64,000 nucleotides of DNA, taken from the NCBI GenBank assembly GCA_965221295.1, contig OZ244879.1:2542001-2606000 (forward strand), in the 5' to 3' direction. Every line of letters starts with the position of its first letter. Position 1 is the first letter of the stretch. The notes under the pieces were generated by a model. It had not been told where the DNA came from, ran no database searches, and worked only from the letters and a program-made list of their open reading frames with translations. The DNA comes from Bin87 sp965221295 (GTDB lineage Bacteria > Chloroflexota > Dehalococcoidia > Lucifugimonadales > UBA3495). This document shows positions 41,901 through 50,594 of the stretch, piece by piece. Made by a program: the position numbers and the translations under genes.

Positions 41901-44900
41901 CACCGGCCTCGAGTCCGTCACACTATTGCCATACACCAGCGTCGCCGTGTACGTATCTACTGACGTTACCAAGTTCCCGTAAGCGCTGTTCGACCCTATC
42001 ACCTTGAACGTGAAACTCGTTCCCGTCGATCCCTCTGGATCCGCCGGCGGGTAGTACACCAACCCCCTCCTGTTGAGGCGGTTTTGGCGCTCCTCCACCA
42101 CCACCTTGTCACCCGCCGACACGTCCAGCTCACTCGCCCTCGATCCCGGAAGCGGTCGCATCCTCAGCGTACCCTGGTCCGGCAGCGTCTCAATCACCAC
42201 CTGGTACAACTGCGTCGCTCCGCCTCCCGCCGTGAACGGGAATACGCTCTGACTCGGCGACTGACTCACCGGTAGCCACTCGTACTCCCTATTCACCGTC
42301 TCCGTGAAGTCCGCGCTCGTTGGCGCCGCCGGCGTCGGCGTGGGGGTCGGGGTCGCGGTGGGCGTTGGCGTGGCCGTGGGCGTTGCAGTCGGGGTAGGCG
42401 CCGGCGTGGCGGTGGGAGCCGGCGTCGGCGTGATCGTCGGCGTTGGCGTCGGCCCGGGCAGCACCTCCAGCTGGAAACTCACCGAGTGCGAGTCTGCGTC
42501 GCTCGTGTTGCTGTCCGTGTCCTCCACCTTCACCGTGTACGTCGACTCCGCCGACGCCTCCAACGGCGTACCCGTGATCCTCGGCGACGATGCCTGGCCC
42601 TGATCCACTCCCGTATCGTCAGGACCATCTCCGTCGTAGACCAACCCCGCTGGCAACGCCGGCGTGATGCTGTATTTCAGCTTCCCGTTGCCGGTGACCG
42701 ACCACACGAACTCACGATCCTCCGCCTGTCCCACCACGAACGTCTGCTTCGCTATCGAGAACGTGTTCAACACCGGCCGTGAATCGGTCACACTATTCCC
42801 ATACACCAGCGTAGCCGTGTACGTATCTACTGACGTTACCAAGTTCCCGTAAGCGCTGTTCGACCCTATCACCTTGAACGTGAAACTCGTTCCCGTAGAT
42901 CCCTCTGGATCATCCGGCGGGTAGTACGCCAACCCCCTCCTGTTGAGGCGGTTTTGGCGCTCCTCCACCACCACCTTGTCACCTGCCGACACGTCCAGCT
43001 CACTCGCCCTCGATCCCGGAAGCGGTCGCCGCTTCAGCGTACCTTGGTCCGGCAGCGTCTCGATCACCACCTGGTACAACTGCGTCGCTCCGCCTCCCGC
43101 CGTGAACGGAAATACGCTCTGACTCGGCGATTGACTCACTGGTAGCCACTCGTACTCCCTATTCACCGTCTCCGTGAAGTCCGCGCTCGACGGCGCCGCC
43201 GGCGTCGGCGTGGGCGTCGGCGTCGCTGTGGGCGTTGGCGTGGCCGTGGGCGTGGCTGTCGGCGTGGCGGTGGGAGCCGGCGTCGGCGTGATGGTCGGCG
43301 TTGGCGTGGGCCCGGGCAGCACCTCCAGCTGGAAGCTCACCGAGTGCGAGTCTGCGTCGCTCGTGTTGCTGTCCGTGTCTTCCACCTTCACCGTGTACGT
43401 CGACTCCGCCGACGCCTCCAACGGCGTACCTGTGATCCTCGGCGACGATGCCTGACCCTGATCCACTCCCGTGTCGTCCGGCCCGTCTCCGTCGTAGACC
43501 AGCCCCGCTGGCAACGTCGGCGTAATGCTGTACTTCAACTTCCCGTTGCCGGTGACCGACCACACGAACTCACGGTCCTCCGCCTGTCCCACCACGAACG
43601 TCTGCTTCGCTATCGAGAACGTGTTGAACACCGGCCTCGAGTCCGTCACACTATTCCCATACACCAGCGTCGCCGTGTACGTATCTACTGACGTTACCTG
43701 GTTCCCGTAGCTGCTGTTCGACCCTATCACCTTGAACGTGAAACTCGTCCCCGTCGATCCCGCTGGATCATCCGGCGGGTAGTACACCAACCCCCTCCGG
43801 TTGAGGCGGTTTTGGCGCTCCTCCACCACCACCTTGTCACCTGCCGACACGTCCAGCTCACTCGCCCTCGATCCCGGAAGCGGTCGCTGCTTCAGCGTAC
43901 CCTGGTCCGGCAACGTCTCGATCACCACCTGGTACAACTGCGTCGCTCCGCCTCCCGCCGTGAACGGAAATACGCTCTGACTCGGCGATTGACTCACCGG
44001 CAGCCACTCGTACTCCCTATTCACCGTCTCCGTAAAGTCTGCGCTCGTTGGCGCCGCCGGCGTCGGCGTTGGTGTCGGCGTCGCTGTGGGGGGCGGCGTG
44101 GCCGTGGGCGTTGGCGTCGGCGTTGGCGCCGGCGTTGGCGTGATGGTAGGCGTGGGCGTAGGCGCAGGAGTCGGCGTGATGGTCGGGGTTGGCGTCGGCC
44201 CGGGCAGCACCTCCAGCTGGAAACTCACCGAGTGCGAGTCTGCGTCGCTCGTGTTGCTGTCCGTGTCCTCCACCTTCACCGTGTACGTCGACTCCGCCGA
44301 CGCCTCCAACGGCGTACCTGTAATCCTCGGCGACGATGCCTGGCCCTGATCCACTCCCGTGTCGTCAGGCCCATCTCCGTCGTAGACCAACCCCGCTGGC
44401 AACGCCGGCGTGATGCTGTACTTCAACTTCCCGTTGCCGGTGACCGACCACACAAACTCACGATCCTCCGCCTGTCCCACCACGAACGTCTGCTTCGCTA
44501 TCGAGAACGTGTTGAACACCGGCCTCGAGTCCGTCACACTATTGCCGTACACCAGCGTCGCCGTGTACGTATCTACTGACGTTACCAGGTTCCCGTAGCT
44601 GCTGTTCGACCCTATCACCTTGAACGTGAAACTCGTCCCCGTCGATCCCGCTGGATCCGCCGGCGGGTAGTACACCAACCCCCTCCTGTTGAGGCGGTTT
44701 TGGCGCTCCTCCACCACCACCTTGTCACCTGCCGACACGTCCAGCTCACTCGCCCTCGATCCCGGAAGCGGTCGCTGCTTCAGCGTACCCTGGTCCGGCA
44801 GTGTCTCGATCACCACCTGGTACAACTGCGTCGCTCCGCCTCCCGCCGTGAACGGAAATACGCTCTGACTCGGCGATTGACTCACCGGTAGCCACTCGTA

Positions 44901-47213
44901 CTCCCTATTCACCGTCTCCGTAAAGTCTGCGCTCGACGGCGCCGCCGGCGTCGGCGTGGGGGTCGGCGTCGCTGTGGGCGTTGGCGTGGCCGTGGGCGTT
45001 GCAGTCGGCGTGGCTGTCGGCGTGGCGGTGGGAGCCGGCGTCGGCGTGATGGTCGGGGTTGGCGTGGGCCCGGGCAGCACCTCCAGCTGGAAGCTCACCG
45101 AGTGCGAGTCTGCGTCGCTCGTGTTGCTGTCCGTGTCCTCCACCTTCACCGTGTACGTCGACTCCGCCGACGCCTCCAACGGCGTACCCGTGATCCTCGG
45201 CGACGATGCCTGTCCCTGATCCACTCCCGTGTCGTCTGGCCCATCTCCGTCGTATACCAACCCCGCTGGCAACGCCGGCGTGATGCTGTACTTCAGCTTC
45301 CCGTTGCCGGTGACCGACCACACGAACTCACGATCCTCCGCCTGTCCCACCACGAACGTCTGCTTCGCTATCGAGAACGTGTTGAACACCGGCCTCGAGT
45401 CCGTCACACTATTGCCATACACCAGCGTCGCCGTGTACGTATCTACTGACGTTACCAAGTTCCCGTAACTGCTGTTCGACCCTATCACCTTGAACGTGAA
45501 ACTCGTCCCCGTCGATCCCGCTGGATCCGCCGGCGGGTAGTACACCAAGCCCCTCCTGTTGAGGCGGTTTTGGCGCTCCTCCACCACCACCTTATCACCT
45601 GCCGACACGTCCAGCTCACTCGCCCTCGATCCCGGAAGCGGTCGCTGCTTCAGCGTACCCTGGTCCGGCAACGTCTCAATCACCACCTGGTACAACTGCG
45701 TCGCTCCGCCTCCCGTCGTGAACGGAAATACGCTCTGACTCGGCGATTGACTCACCGGTAGCCACTCGTACTCCCTATTCACCGTCTCCGTGAAGTCCGC
45801 GCTCGTTGGCGCCGCCGGCGTCGGCGTTGGCGTCGGCGTCGCTGTGGGCGTTGGCGTGGCCGTGGGCGTGGCTGTCGGGGTTGGAGTGGCTGTCGGGGTA
45901 GGCGTGGCCGTGGGCGTCGGTGGCGGTGTGGGCGTCGGTGGCGGCGCCACCACGACCGTCAGTCTGTACGGTCCTGATTGCTGTTCTAACTCTAGGTGCG
46001 TCAGGAAAAATATGTAAGAGCCGGCCTCAAAATCATGGATGACTTTCGCATCCAAACTGCCCGATTTGTAATCGTCATTTTCTGCGATCTCTTCGCCAGG
46101 GACCCACCAGATGCGTTCAAACTTAAAGACACGGATGAACGAATCAAACGCATCGGACTCCATGAGAATTTCAACTCTCGTATCTTCCGACAAGGTGAAG
46201 GTGTAGAAGTCGATGTATTCATATCCGTCGCCTCTTCTGAGTTCACAGCTGTGTGGACCTCCCAGTTGGGTGTCAATAACGATGGGGGTTGCGCTGGGTG
46301 GATCCAAATCGTTGAAGCAGTTGGGGGTCGCTTCGTCAGCGGATAACAGCCCATTAGGATCCCCAGGGGACGCGACATCATTTACCGCTCGCACATGGAA
46401 TCCGTAATCCGAGAAGTTCACCAAACCATCGACCGTATACGACGTGGTCGCCTGGTCGCTGCCCACAATATCAAACCAAGGCGCCACGTTGGATGGGTAG
46501 CCATCAAGACGCCATCTATATTGCCACTTGACGATGGTCGGGTCCTCGTGCCTGTCCCAGGTGAGGGTTACCTTCTCGAAGCCACCGGTAGCCGTGAATG
46601 CCTCGGGCGCATAAGGCCTTACCGCCTGAGGGGTGGCCGACACTTCTGCCGATGGCTGGCCGTGCCCAGCGTCGATGACCGCCCGAACCCAAAAGTAGTA
46701 GGTCGTTCCGTTGGTCAGCCCGGTCACCGTGTGGCTTGTGGTACTGCCGTCGCTGCCCGGCACGTCGGTCCACGTCCCGGTCACGCCGGACGTGGTGGAT
46801 TGAGCAATTTGCCAACCCGTAGCGACATTCCCACCACCCGACCAGGATAGCGTAACGTAGGTATTGCCGGACCTCTTCACCGTCAGGGTAGGCGTGTGGG
46901 TGGGATCAGGCGTCACCTGGTAGTTTTCGCAGACATCGCCAGCGCAGTCCGTACTGAAAAGGCCATTGCGGACAGCTGCGGTGTATCCAGCGTTGCCATT
47001 CGCCAAGTCAACGGCCGCGGCGCCCGTGTTCCAACGAATGGCGTCCAATTGGGTCGGGCCAGCGACCTGGATCAGACCGTCGTCGCGGCCGTAGTCGGCG
47101 CTGCCGCCCTGGGCGACGGCAAACCCGGCAACAAAAAGCAACGCCGCCGCCAGCAGCCATGCCAACGCCACGACTCCTGCCAATGCAAACCGGTGGGTTG
47201 CGAATGCTTTCAA
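38952..47213 (-). CDS. Giant Thr-Pro-rich surface protein with six large repeats (2,753 aa)
   Basis: Predicted order: signal peptide (residues 1-35, ending GFAVAQ); two fibronectin type III domains (about 105-195 and 198-292); a pre-peptidase-like beta domain (about 295-425); a TP-rich linker; then six copies of an about 245-residue module separated by TPTPTAT-type linkers; a Thr-Pro-rich stalk of several hundred residues with the unit TPTATPEPTN; a Gly/Pro-rich segment; and a C-terminal membrane helix ending LIWRRR. Modules contain FTETVNREYEWLPVS and RITGTPLEASAESTYTV, the latter like cadherin/Ig-type putative domains. It should stand out from the cell like a stalk, for adhesion or a surface layer. 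No LPxTG sorting signal. The start is a TTG with no good ribosome binding site; a nearby alternative is possible. Confidence 0.9.
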   Translation of the reverse strand: MKAFATHRFALAGVVALAWLLAAALLFVAGFAVAQGGSADYGRDDGLIQVAGPTQLDAIRWNTGAAAVDLANGNAGYTAAVRNGLFSTDCAGDVCENYQVTPDPTHTPTLTVKRSGNTYVTLSWSGGGNVATGWQIAQSTTSGVTGTWTDVPGSDGSTTSHTVTGLTNGTTYYFWVRAVIDAGHGQPSAEVSATPQAVRPYAPEAFTATGGFEKVTLTWDRHEDPTIVKWQYRWRLDGYPSNVAPWFDIVGSDQATTSYTVDGLVNFSDYGFHVRAVNDVASPGDPNGLLSADEATPNCFNDLDPPSATPIVIDTQLGGPHSCELRRGDGYEYIDFYTFTLSEDTRVEILMESDAFDSFIRVFKFERIWWVPGEEIAENDDYKSGSLDAKVIHDFEAGSYIFFLTHLELEQQSGPYRLTVVVAPPPTPTPPPTPTATPTPTATPTPTATPTATPTPTATPTPTPTPAAPTSADFTETVNREYEWLPVSQSPSQSVFPFTTGGGATQLYQVVIETLPDQGTLKQRPLPGSRASELDVSAGDKVVVEERQNRLNRRGLVYYPPADPAGSTGTSFTFKVIGSNSSYGNLVTSVDTYTATLVYGNSVTDSRPVFNTFSIAKQTFVVGQAEDREFVWSVTGNGKLKYSITPALPAGLVYDGDGPDDTGVDQGQASSPRITGTPLEASAESTYTVKVEDTDSNTSDADSHSVSFQLEVLPGPTPTPTITPTPAPTATPTATPTATPTATPTPTATPTPTPTPAAPSSADFTETVNREYEWLPVSQSPSQSVFPFTAGGGATQLYQVVIETLPDQGTLKQRPLPGSRASELDVSAGDKVVVEERQNRLNRRGLVYYPPADPAGSTGTSFTFKVIGSNSSYGNLVTSVDTYTATLVYGNSVTDSRPVFNTFSIAKQTFVVGQAEDREFVWSVTGNGKLKYSITPALPAGLVYDGDGPDDTGVDQGQASSPRITGTPLEASAESTYTVKVEDTDSNTSDADSHSVSFQLEVLPGPTPTPTITPTPAPTPTPTITPTPAPTPTPTPTATPPPTATPTPTPTPAAPTSADFTETVNREYEWLPVSQSPSQSVFPFTAGGGATQLYQVVIETLPDQGTLKQRPLPGSRASELDVSAGDKVVVEERQNRLNRRGLVYYPPDDPAGSTGTSFTFKVIGSNSSYGNQVTSVDTYTATLVYGNSVTDSRPVFNTFSIAKQTFVVGQAEDREFVWSVTGNGKLKYSITPTLPAGLVYDGDGPDDTGVDQGQASSPRITGTPLEASAESTYTVKVEDTDSNTSDADSHSVSFQLEVLPGPTPTPTITPTPAPTATPTATPTATPTPTATPTPTPTPAAPSSADFTETVNREYEWLPVSQSPSQSVFPFTAGGGATQLYQVVIETLPDQGTLKRRPLPGSRASELDVSAGDKVVVEERQNRLNRRGLAYYPPDDPEGSTGTSFTFKVIGSNSAYGNLVTSVDTYTATLVYGNSVTDSRPVLNTFSIAKQTFVVGQAEDREFVWSVTGNGKLKYSITPALPAGLVYDGDGPDDTGVDQGQASSPRITGTPLEASAESTYTVKVEDTDSNTSDADSHSVSFQLEVLPGPTPTPTITPTPAPTATPAPTPTATPTATPTPTATPTPTPTPAAPTSADFTETVNREYEWLPVSQSPSQSVFPFTAGGGATQLYQVVIETLPDQGTLRMRPLPGSRASELDVSAGDKVVVEERQNRLNRRGLVYYPPADPEGSTGTSFTFKVIGSNSAYGNLVTSVDTYTATLVYGNSVTDSRPVLNTFSIAKQTFVVGQAEDREFVWSVTGNGKLKYSITPALPAGLVYDGDGPDDTGVDQGQASSPRITGTPLEASAESTYTVKVEDTDSNTSDADSHSVSFQLEVLPGPTPTPTITPTPAPTATPTATPTPAPTPTPTPTATPTPTPTPAAPTSADFTETVNREYEWLPVSQYPSQSVFPFTAGGGATQLYQVVIETLPDQGTLKQRPLPGSRASELDVSQGDKVVVEERQNRLNRRGLVYYPPDDPEGSTGTSFTFKVIGSNSSYGNLVTSVDTYTATLVYGNSVTDSRPVFNTFSIAKQTFVVGQAEDREFVWSTTGNGKLKYSITPALPAGLVYDGDGPDDTGVDQGQASSPRITGTPLVASAESTYTVKVEDTDSNTSDADSHSVSFQLEVLPGPTPTPTATPTPAPTATPTPTPTARPEPTNTPTPTATPEPTNTPTPTPTATPTPTPTPEPTNTPTPTPTPTATPTPTATPEPTNTPTPTPTFTLTPTATPTPTATPEPTNTPTPTPTFTPTPTATPEPTNTPTPTPTATPEPTNTPTPTPTATPTPTATPEPTNTPTPTPTATPTPTATPEPTNTPTPTPTATPEPTNTPTLTPTATPTPTATPEPTNTPTPTPTATPEPTNTLTPTPTATPEPTNTPTLTPTAVPDPTNTPTPTLTPTLAPAATPTDTPGGSDPINTPTATPTLTPTSPPTPEPTATPTLLPTATPTPVPPTNTPTATPTSTPTSPPTSEPTATPTQEPTATPTLPTNTPLATPTPTPVLTNTPSPGPGGGGGPAPGPGSSSGSAAGQGVSTPGPGSTNTPVPTVGPATPTPTIAPTPPLTGTPTLTPTATSLPTEEPEPEPTDGPEPEPTDEPGRELPDTTNPTATEPPPIEVSTATPTPDPGPAIPPTLTPTPTPVSEPPGNVEPTPTPEPSPTPVVEVEPPATPVVGGGGIRLQERLGDIITTPRQRNTLLSVLGIVAVLAALAIGYLIWRRR
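39590..40715. repeat. Short-unit repeats encoding the Thr-Pro stalk
   Basis: On the plus strand the words GTCGGCGTGTTGGTCGG, TTCCGGCGTGGCCGT and TGGCGTCGG recur many times with small changes. They encode TPTATPEPTN-type units of 10-20 residues in the C-terminal stalk of the giant protein. Unit changes are in multiples of 3 and mostly 6 nt, so the frame is kept. Confidence 0.85.
40718..45815. repeat. Six large direct repeats (period 858-888 bp)
   Basis: The word GCACCTCCAGCTGGAA recurs at 40721, 41591, 42461, 43319, 44207 and 45077. Spacings are 870, 870, 858, 888 and 870. About 735 bp of each period is nearly identical; the remaining 120-150 bp is a Thr-Pro linker of variable length. High identity over so long a stretch implies recent expansion or gene conversion. 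Confidence 0.95.
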
Positions 47214-47273
47214 TACGTTATCACTACGTGGGATTCGATGCTGAGCGCCGCAATCAATCTTGGGAAGGGGATT

Positions 47274-47366
47274 TTATGCCAGCACGCGATTCACCGCCCA
47301 TGCCTGCACCCCGGACGCATTCCAGTTAGCCCCCGGAGCGGCGAAATACAGCGACGATTCGAATGA
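47274..47366 (-). pseudogene. Remnant of a secreted-protein C-terminus
   Basis: Upstream of the giant gene, in a 30-codon minus-strand frame bounded by stops, the sequence reads SLYFAAPGANWNASGVQAWAVNRVLA. It is protein-like but has no start codon. It looks like the last part of a decayed surface protein gene. This is pattern judgement only. Confidence 0.3.
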
Positions 47367-48164
47367 TCATTTGGGCTCGGTAGGTTGCGCGCCAACCGAC
47401 TCGTTATCTCCCAGCCTGTCAACATCAATTGTGGTGGTTATCGCCATTCGCCTCCAGTTCGCCGTCGGATCGATGAAGGTCCTTTTCCATTACCGTTGGG
47501 AGGATCCTGATCGGTCCAAGCGAGGCCAGATTGTAGGCGCGTGAGCCAATCCGTTCTGCGCCGGTCACGGCAAGGTTTCATCTGTCAGCATACGCGGTCG
47601 AGGCGGGTCGCCCATTTGGATGTTATCAAGGATTAGAGGAGCGAGTCGCCGATGAGGCTGAAACGCCAGCGAAAATAATCGCTGTTTTTGCAGACTGGGA
47701 ATGGCAAAGCCTCAACCCAATATAACATAGCGGCATTTGGAAGCACACGGTTTCCGACGCTCGATTGCGGGCGAAAATCGGTGGCGTTGTCGCGTCGCGA
47801 TACCCAACGGATGGTCTGCGCGAAGGGTTGGCTGGCGACGCCTGGCTGGTGGCATCAACCCGCAGGGCAATGCGACCTTGGCGGCCAGCGGAGGCGCGGT
47901 GGCCACGCCAACGACCGTTGGCGTTGCGCGACCGCGGCCGGGCTATCGATGGGATCTTGGGGAAACCCGGCGCCCCCAATCATCGATTATCAAGCGCGCC
48001 TCCGCCCCGGACATCGCGCAGTCTTGACCCAGAATCATTCTGCAAAGGGTCTCTTGACGCAGAATCCTTGGTCCGACCGCATGAGAACGCGATGTTTCTC
48101 AGGCGATGACCGACTGCGGCGCGTCCCTATGTGGAGCCGCGAACCGGCGCTGGCGGGGCGGGGT
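47367..48164. other. Long intergenic stretch, no gene supported
   Basis: About 800 bp between the giant gene and the histidine kinase. Composition is mixed, with AT-richer parts around 47640-47730. Long open frames on the plus strand run into the kinase gene on the wrong strand and are by-products. CTCTTGACGCAGAATCCTTGG and TCTTGACCCAGAATCATTCTG form a short direct repeat at 48020-48080. The upstream control region of the giant gene should lie in the first part. Confidence 0.4.
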
Positions 48165-50078
48165 TCAGGCCAAGTTGTCGGCCGTTACAGCAGGGGCCGG
48201 TACGCTCAGAGTGAACTCAGTGAATTCGCCGTACTCCGTATCCACGGTCAGGTTCCCGCCGGCGCGTCGGGCCACGTCAGCGGCAATGGACAAACCCAGG
48301 CCCGCGCCGAGGGTTCCCTCGCGGGTGGTGAAGAATGGGTTGAAGATGTGGCTCACGTCTTCTTCGGCAATCCCGGTTCCGTTGTCGCGCACCCGCACCT
48401 CGGCCATGCCGTCCATGATGGCGGTGGAAACCTTCAAGCGCGGCTCGTAGGCGCCGGCCTCGCCGCTCTCCCGTTTGGACCGCATGGCGAAACAGGCGTT
48501 GGACACGAGGTTGATCACCGCCTCGCTGAAATCCTGCCCTACCAGCGGCACCTGACCGACGGAACCATCCAGGTCAAGTTCGGGCTTCATGTCGAAATCC
48601 TCCCACTCCTCGCGGAAGGCGTCGCAGGCGACTTCCACGGCTTGCCGCACCATCAGGTTCAGATCGGTGGGCGCGGGGTCGCCGCCGACCACACCCAACC
48701 CGCGCATCCGCTCCACGATGGCGAGGGCACGACCGCCGTTGGATTGCACCCGGTCCAAGCTGCTGGTCAACTCCTCAGAGATGTCATCCAGCAGGGCGGC
48801 ATCCTCGGGGCTCATCTCGTCCCGGTAGGTTCGCAGCATGTCCGACAGCTCGCCGTACAATTCCTTGGATCCCTCCGAGAAATTCTTCACGAAGTTCAGG
48901 GGGTTGCTGATTTCGTGCGCCACGCCGGACACCAATTCGCCCAGGGCCGCCAGTTTCTCTTGGGCCACCAAACGGTCCTGCACCCTCTGGAGTTCGGCGT
49001 TGGCCTCGCGCAGTTCGCCATACAGCTGTTCAACCAGGTTCAGGCGCTGCACCTCCAGGGCCTGCTGACGGAAGACCTCCAGGGCGTCTGCCAGTTCACC
49101 GATCTCGTCGCCACCGACCTCGGGAACTGGCGTTTCGAGATCTCCAGCCGCCATGTCGCGCATTCGTTCCGACAGCCGCGAAAGGCGGGCCACCAAGCCG
49201 TTGCCCACCCATAGCCACGCCACCAAGGTGGCGGTTACCACGCTGGCCACGCTGATGATCGCCAGCAGCACGCGTCCATCGTCGAAACTCTGCGACGCGG
49301 CGTCCAGTTGCGCCGAAGATCGGGCCCGGGCCGCTTCCAACAGGTCAGCCATTGATTCTTGCAGGGTCGCGTCCGCTTGGTCAAACTCCACAACGAGTTG
49401 GTCGGTTTGCGCTTGCAGGTTGAGTTGGAGCGCCCGGGCTGCGAATATTCCTTCGCCTTCTCCCAAGGCGCGCAGGGTTGGGTCTGCGCCGGGTTGACTG
49501 ACCGCCGTGGAGAATTCCGTCCACAGTCCATCGAGCGTAGTCTGATTTTCAGCCTGCAACGCCCTCTCCAGAGTCCGCGCCACCGCGTCGGACGGGCCTC
49601 TTAGCGCCGCCGCCGCGTCCAACTGAGTCCGCAGGTTGGCCGCCCGGTCGTTGACCCGAAGCGTCTCAACGCGGTTCAAGGACAGATCGCTGACCACATT
49701 GGCCAGGTCGTACGCGCCGTCGTACACCAGCTCCGCGTGAGGCTTGAGCGTCTCCACGCCGTTCACCAGCGACAGGTGACGTTGCAGGCGGGTCAGGGCA
49801 TCGTCAATCCGAGCCGTGTTGGCCTCGTGAGCATCGGGCACGGAGTGAATCAGCAGGTTGGAACCGAGATGGCGCAAACCGTCAACCTCGACTGCGGCAG
49901 CCCAAGACGCCTCCAATACGGGGACCGACTGCGATTTGACCAAGAAGCTGAGGTCGCCGCTACGCTCAAAGTAATACACGCCCACTGCCGCTGAAATAAG
50001 CGTCAGCATCACCGCGATCCCCAGAGCGGTGTACAAACGGCTGCCGATCTTGCGCCACGGATTCGCTAGGGTGTTCAT
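48165..50078 (-). CDS. Membrane sensor histidine kinase
   Basis: A 637-residue kinase. TM1 lies at about residues 17-38, a helical extracytoplasmic sensor region at 39-268, TM2 at 270-292 and a HAMP domain at 291-345. A coiled coil leads to the phospho-acceptor GVAHEISNPLNFV with His388. The ATPase domain has the N box (NLVSNACFAM), G1 DNGTGI, F box HIFNPFFTT and G2 GAGLGLSI. All motifs are intact, so it should autophosphorylate. The long helical sensor is of the four-helix-bundle type. No response regulator gene lies nearby, so the partner is elsewhere. GGAG stands 9 nt before the ATG. Confidence 0.94.
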   Translation of the reverse strand: MNTLANPWRKIGSRLYTALGIAVMLTLISAAVGVYYFERSGDLSFLVKSQSVPVLEASWAAAVEVDGLRHLGSNLLIHSVPDAHEANTARIDDALTRLQRHLSLVNGVETLKPHAELVYDGAYDLANVVSDLSLNRVETLRVNDRAANLRTQLDAAAALRGPSDAVARTLERALQAENQTTLDGLWTEFSTAVSQPGADPTLRALGEGEGIFAARALQLNLQAQTDQLVVEFDQADATLQESMADLLEAARARSSAQLDAASQSFDDGRVLLAIISVASVVTATLVAWLWVGNGLVARLSRLSERMRDMAAGDLETPVPEVGGDEIGELADALEVFRQQALEVQRLNLVEQLYGELREANAELQRVQDRLVAQEKLAALGELVSGVAHEISNPLNFVKNFSEGSKELYGELSDMLRTYRDEMSPEDAALLDDISEELTSSLDRVQSNGGRALAIVERMRGLGVVGGDPAPTDLNLMVRQAVEVACDAFREEWEDFDMKPELDLDGSVGQVPLVGQDFSEAVINLVSNACFAMRSKRESGEAGAYEPRLKVSTAIMDGMAEVRVRDNGTGIAEEDVSHIFNPFFTTREGTLGAGLGLSIAADVARRAGGNLTVDTEYGEFTEFTLSVPAPAVTADNLA

Positions 50079-50325
50079 ATGGAAAGACTCCGCTGTGGAA
50101 AGCTCCGGTCAGGAAACTTCGCAACCGTTCTGGGGCGCCGGGCGGAGCGCGCCACGCGGTCATCGCGTCGCAACGCCGGCAAGCGCCAGGGATGCCCGGA
50201 ACCTGCCGGATCCCCACGCCGGCTCCGATCGCTGCCTTGGCATCACAGAGGCTGCGCTTGCCGCGCCGGCGATCCCGAAGCAGGCCGGCGCATACATGAC
50301 GGACGGGGCGACCGCAGCCAAGTGG

Positions 50326-50407
50326 TGGGGAAGGTGAGACTCGAACTCACACGCCCAAGGGCACATGATCCTAAGTCATGCTCGTCTGCCAATTCCGACA
50401 CTTCCCC
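50326..50407 (-). tRNA. tRNA-Leu (anticodon UAG)
   Basis: The minus strand gives acceptor GGGGAAG / CTTCCCC, a T-arm with GAGTTCGAGTC, a class II variable arm and an anticodon loop CTTAGGA on a CATGA/TCATG stem, so anticodon TAG. Discriminator base A; the following bases are CC, not a full CCA. Confidence 0.95.
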
Positions 50408-50468
50408 GAAAGCGCAACGCCGCGGGACGAGATAGCCAACGGGTCCGATCCGATGGGTAGGTAGATGG

Positions 50469-50541
50469 TGACCCGCCTCGGGGTCGAACCGAGAACCTGC
50501 TGATTAAGAGTCAGCTGCTCTGCCAGTTGAGCTAGCGGGCC
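50469..50541 (-). tRNA. tRNA-Lys (anticodon CUU)
   Basis: The minus strand gives acceptor GGCCCGC / GCGGGTC (one G-U pair), a D-arm GCTCAACTGGCAGAGC, an anticodon stem CTGA/TCAG with loop around CTCTTAA (anticodon CTT), and a T-arm CTCGGTTCGACCCCGAG. Discriminator base A. Confidence 0.95.
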
Positions 50542-50594
50542 ACGCAGAGGTGCGCAAAGCGCACAATTTAGGCTATCAACATCCCGATGGAGTG

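Noticed and set aside
40718..45815. Separate genes for each large repeat
   Set aside because: The frame is continuous through all six modules and the linkers, with no stops or internal ribosome binding sites.
47688..49214. 508-residue plus-strand frame
   Set aside because: It runs antisense through the histidine kinase, whose motifs are all intact, and has no recognisable domain.
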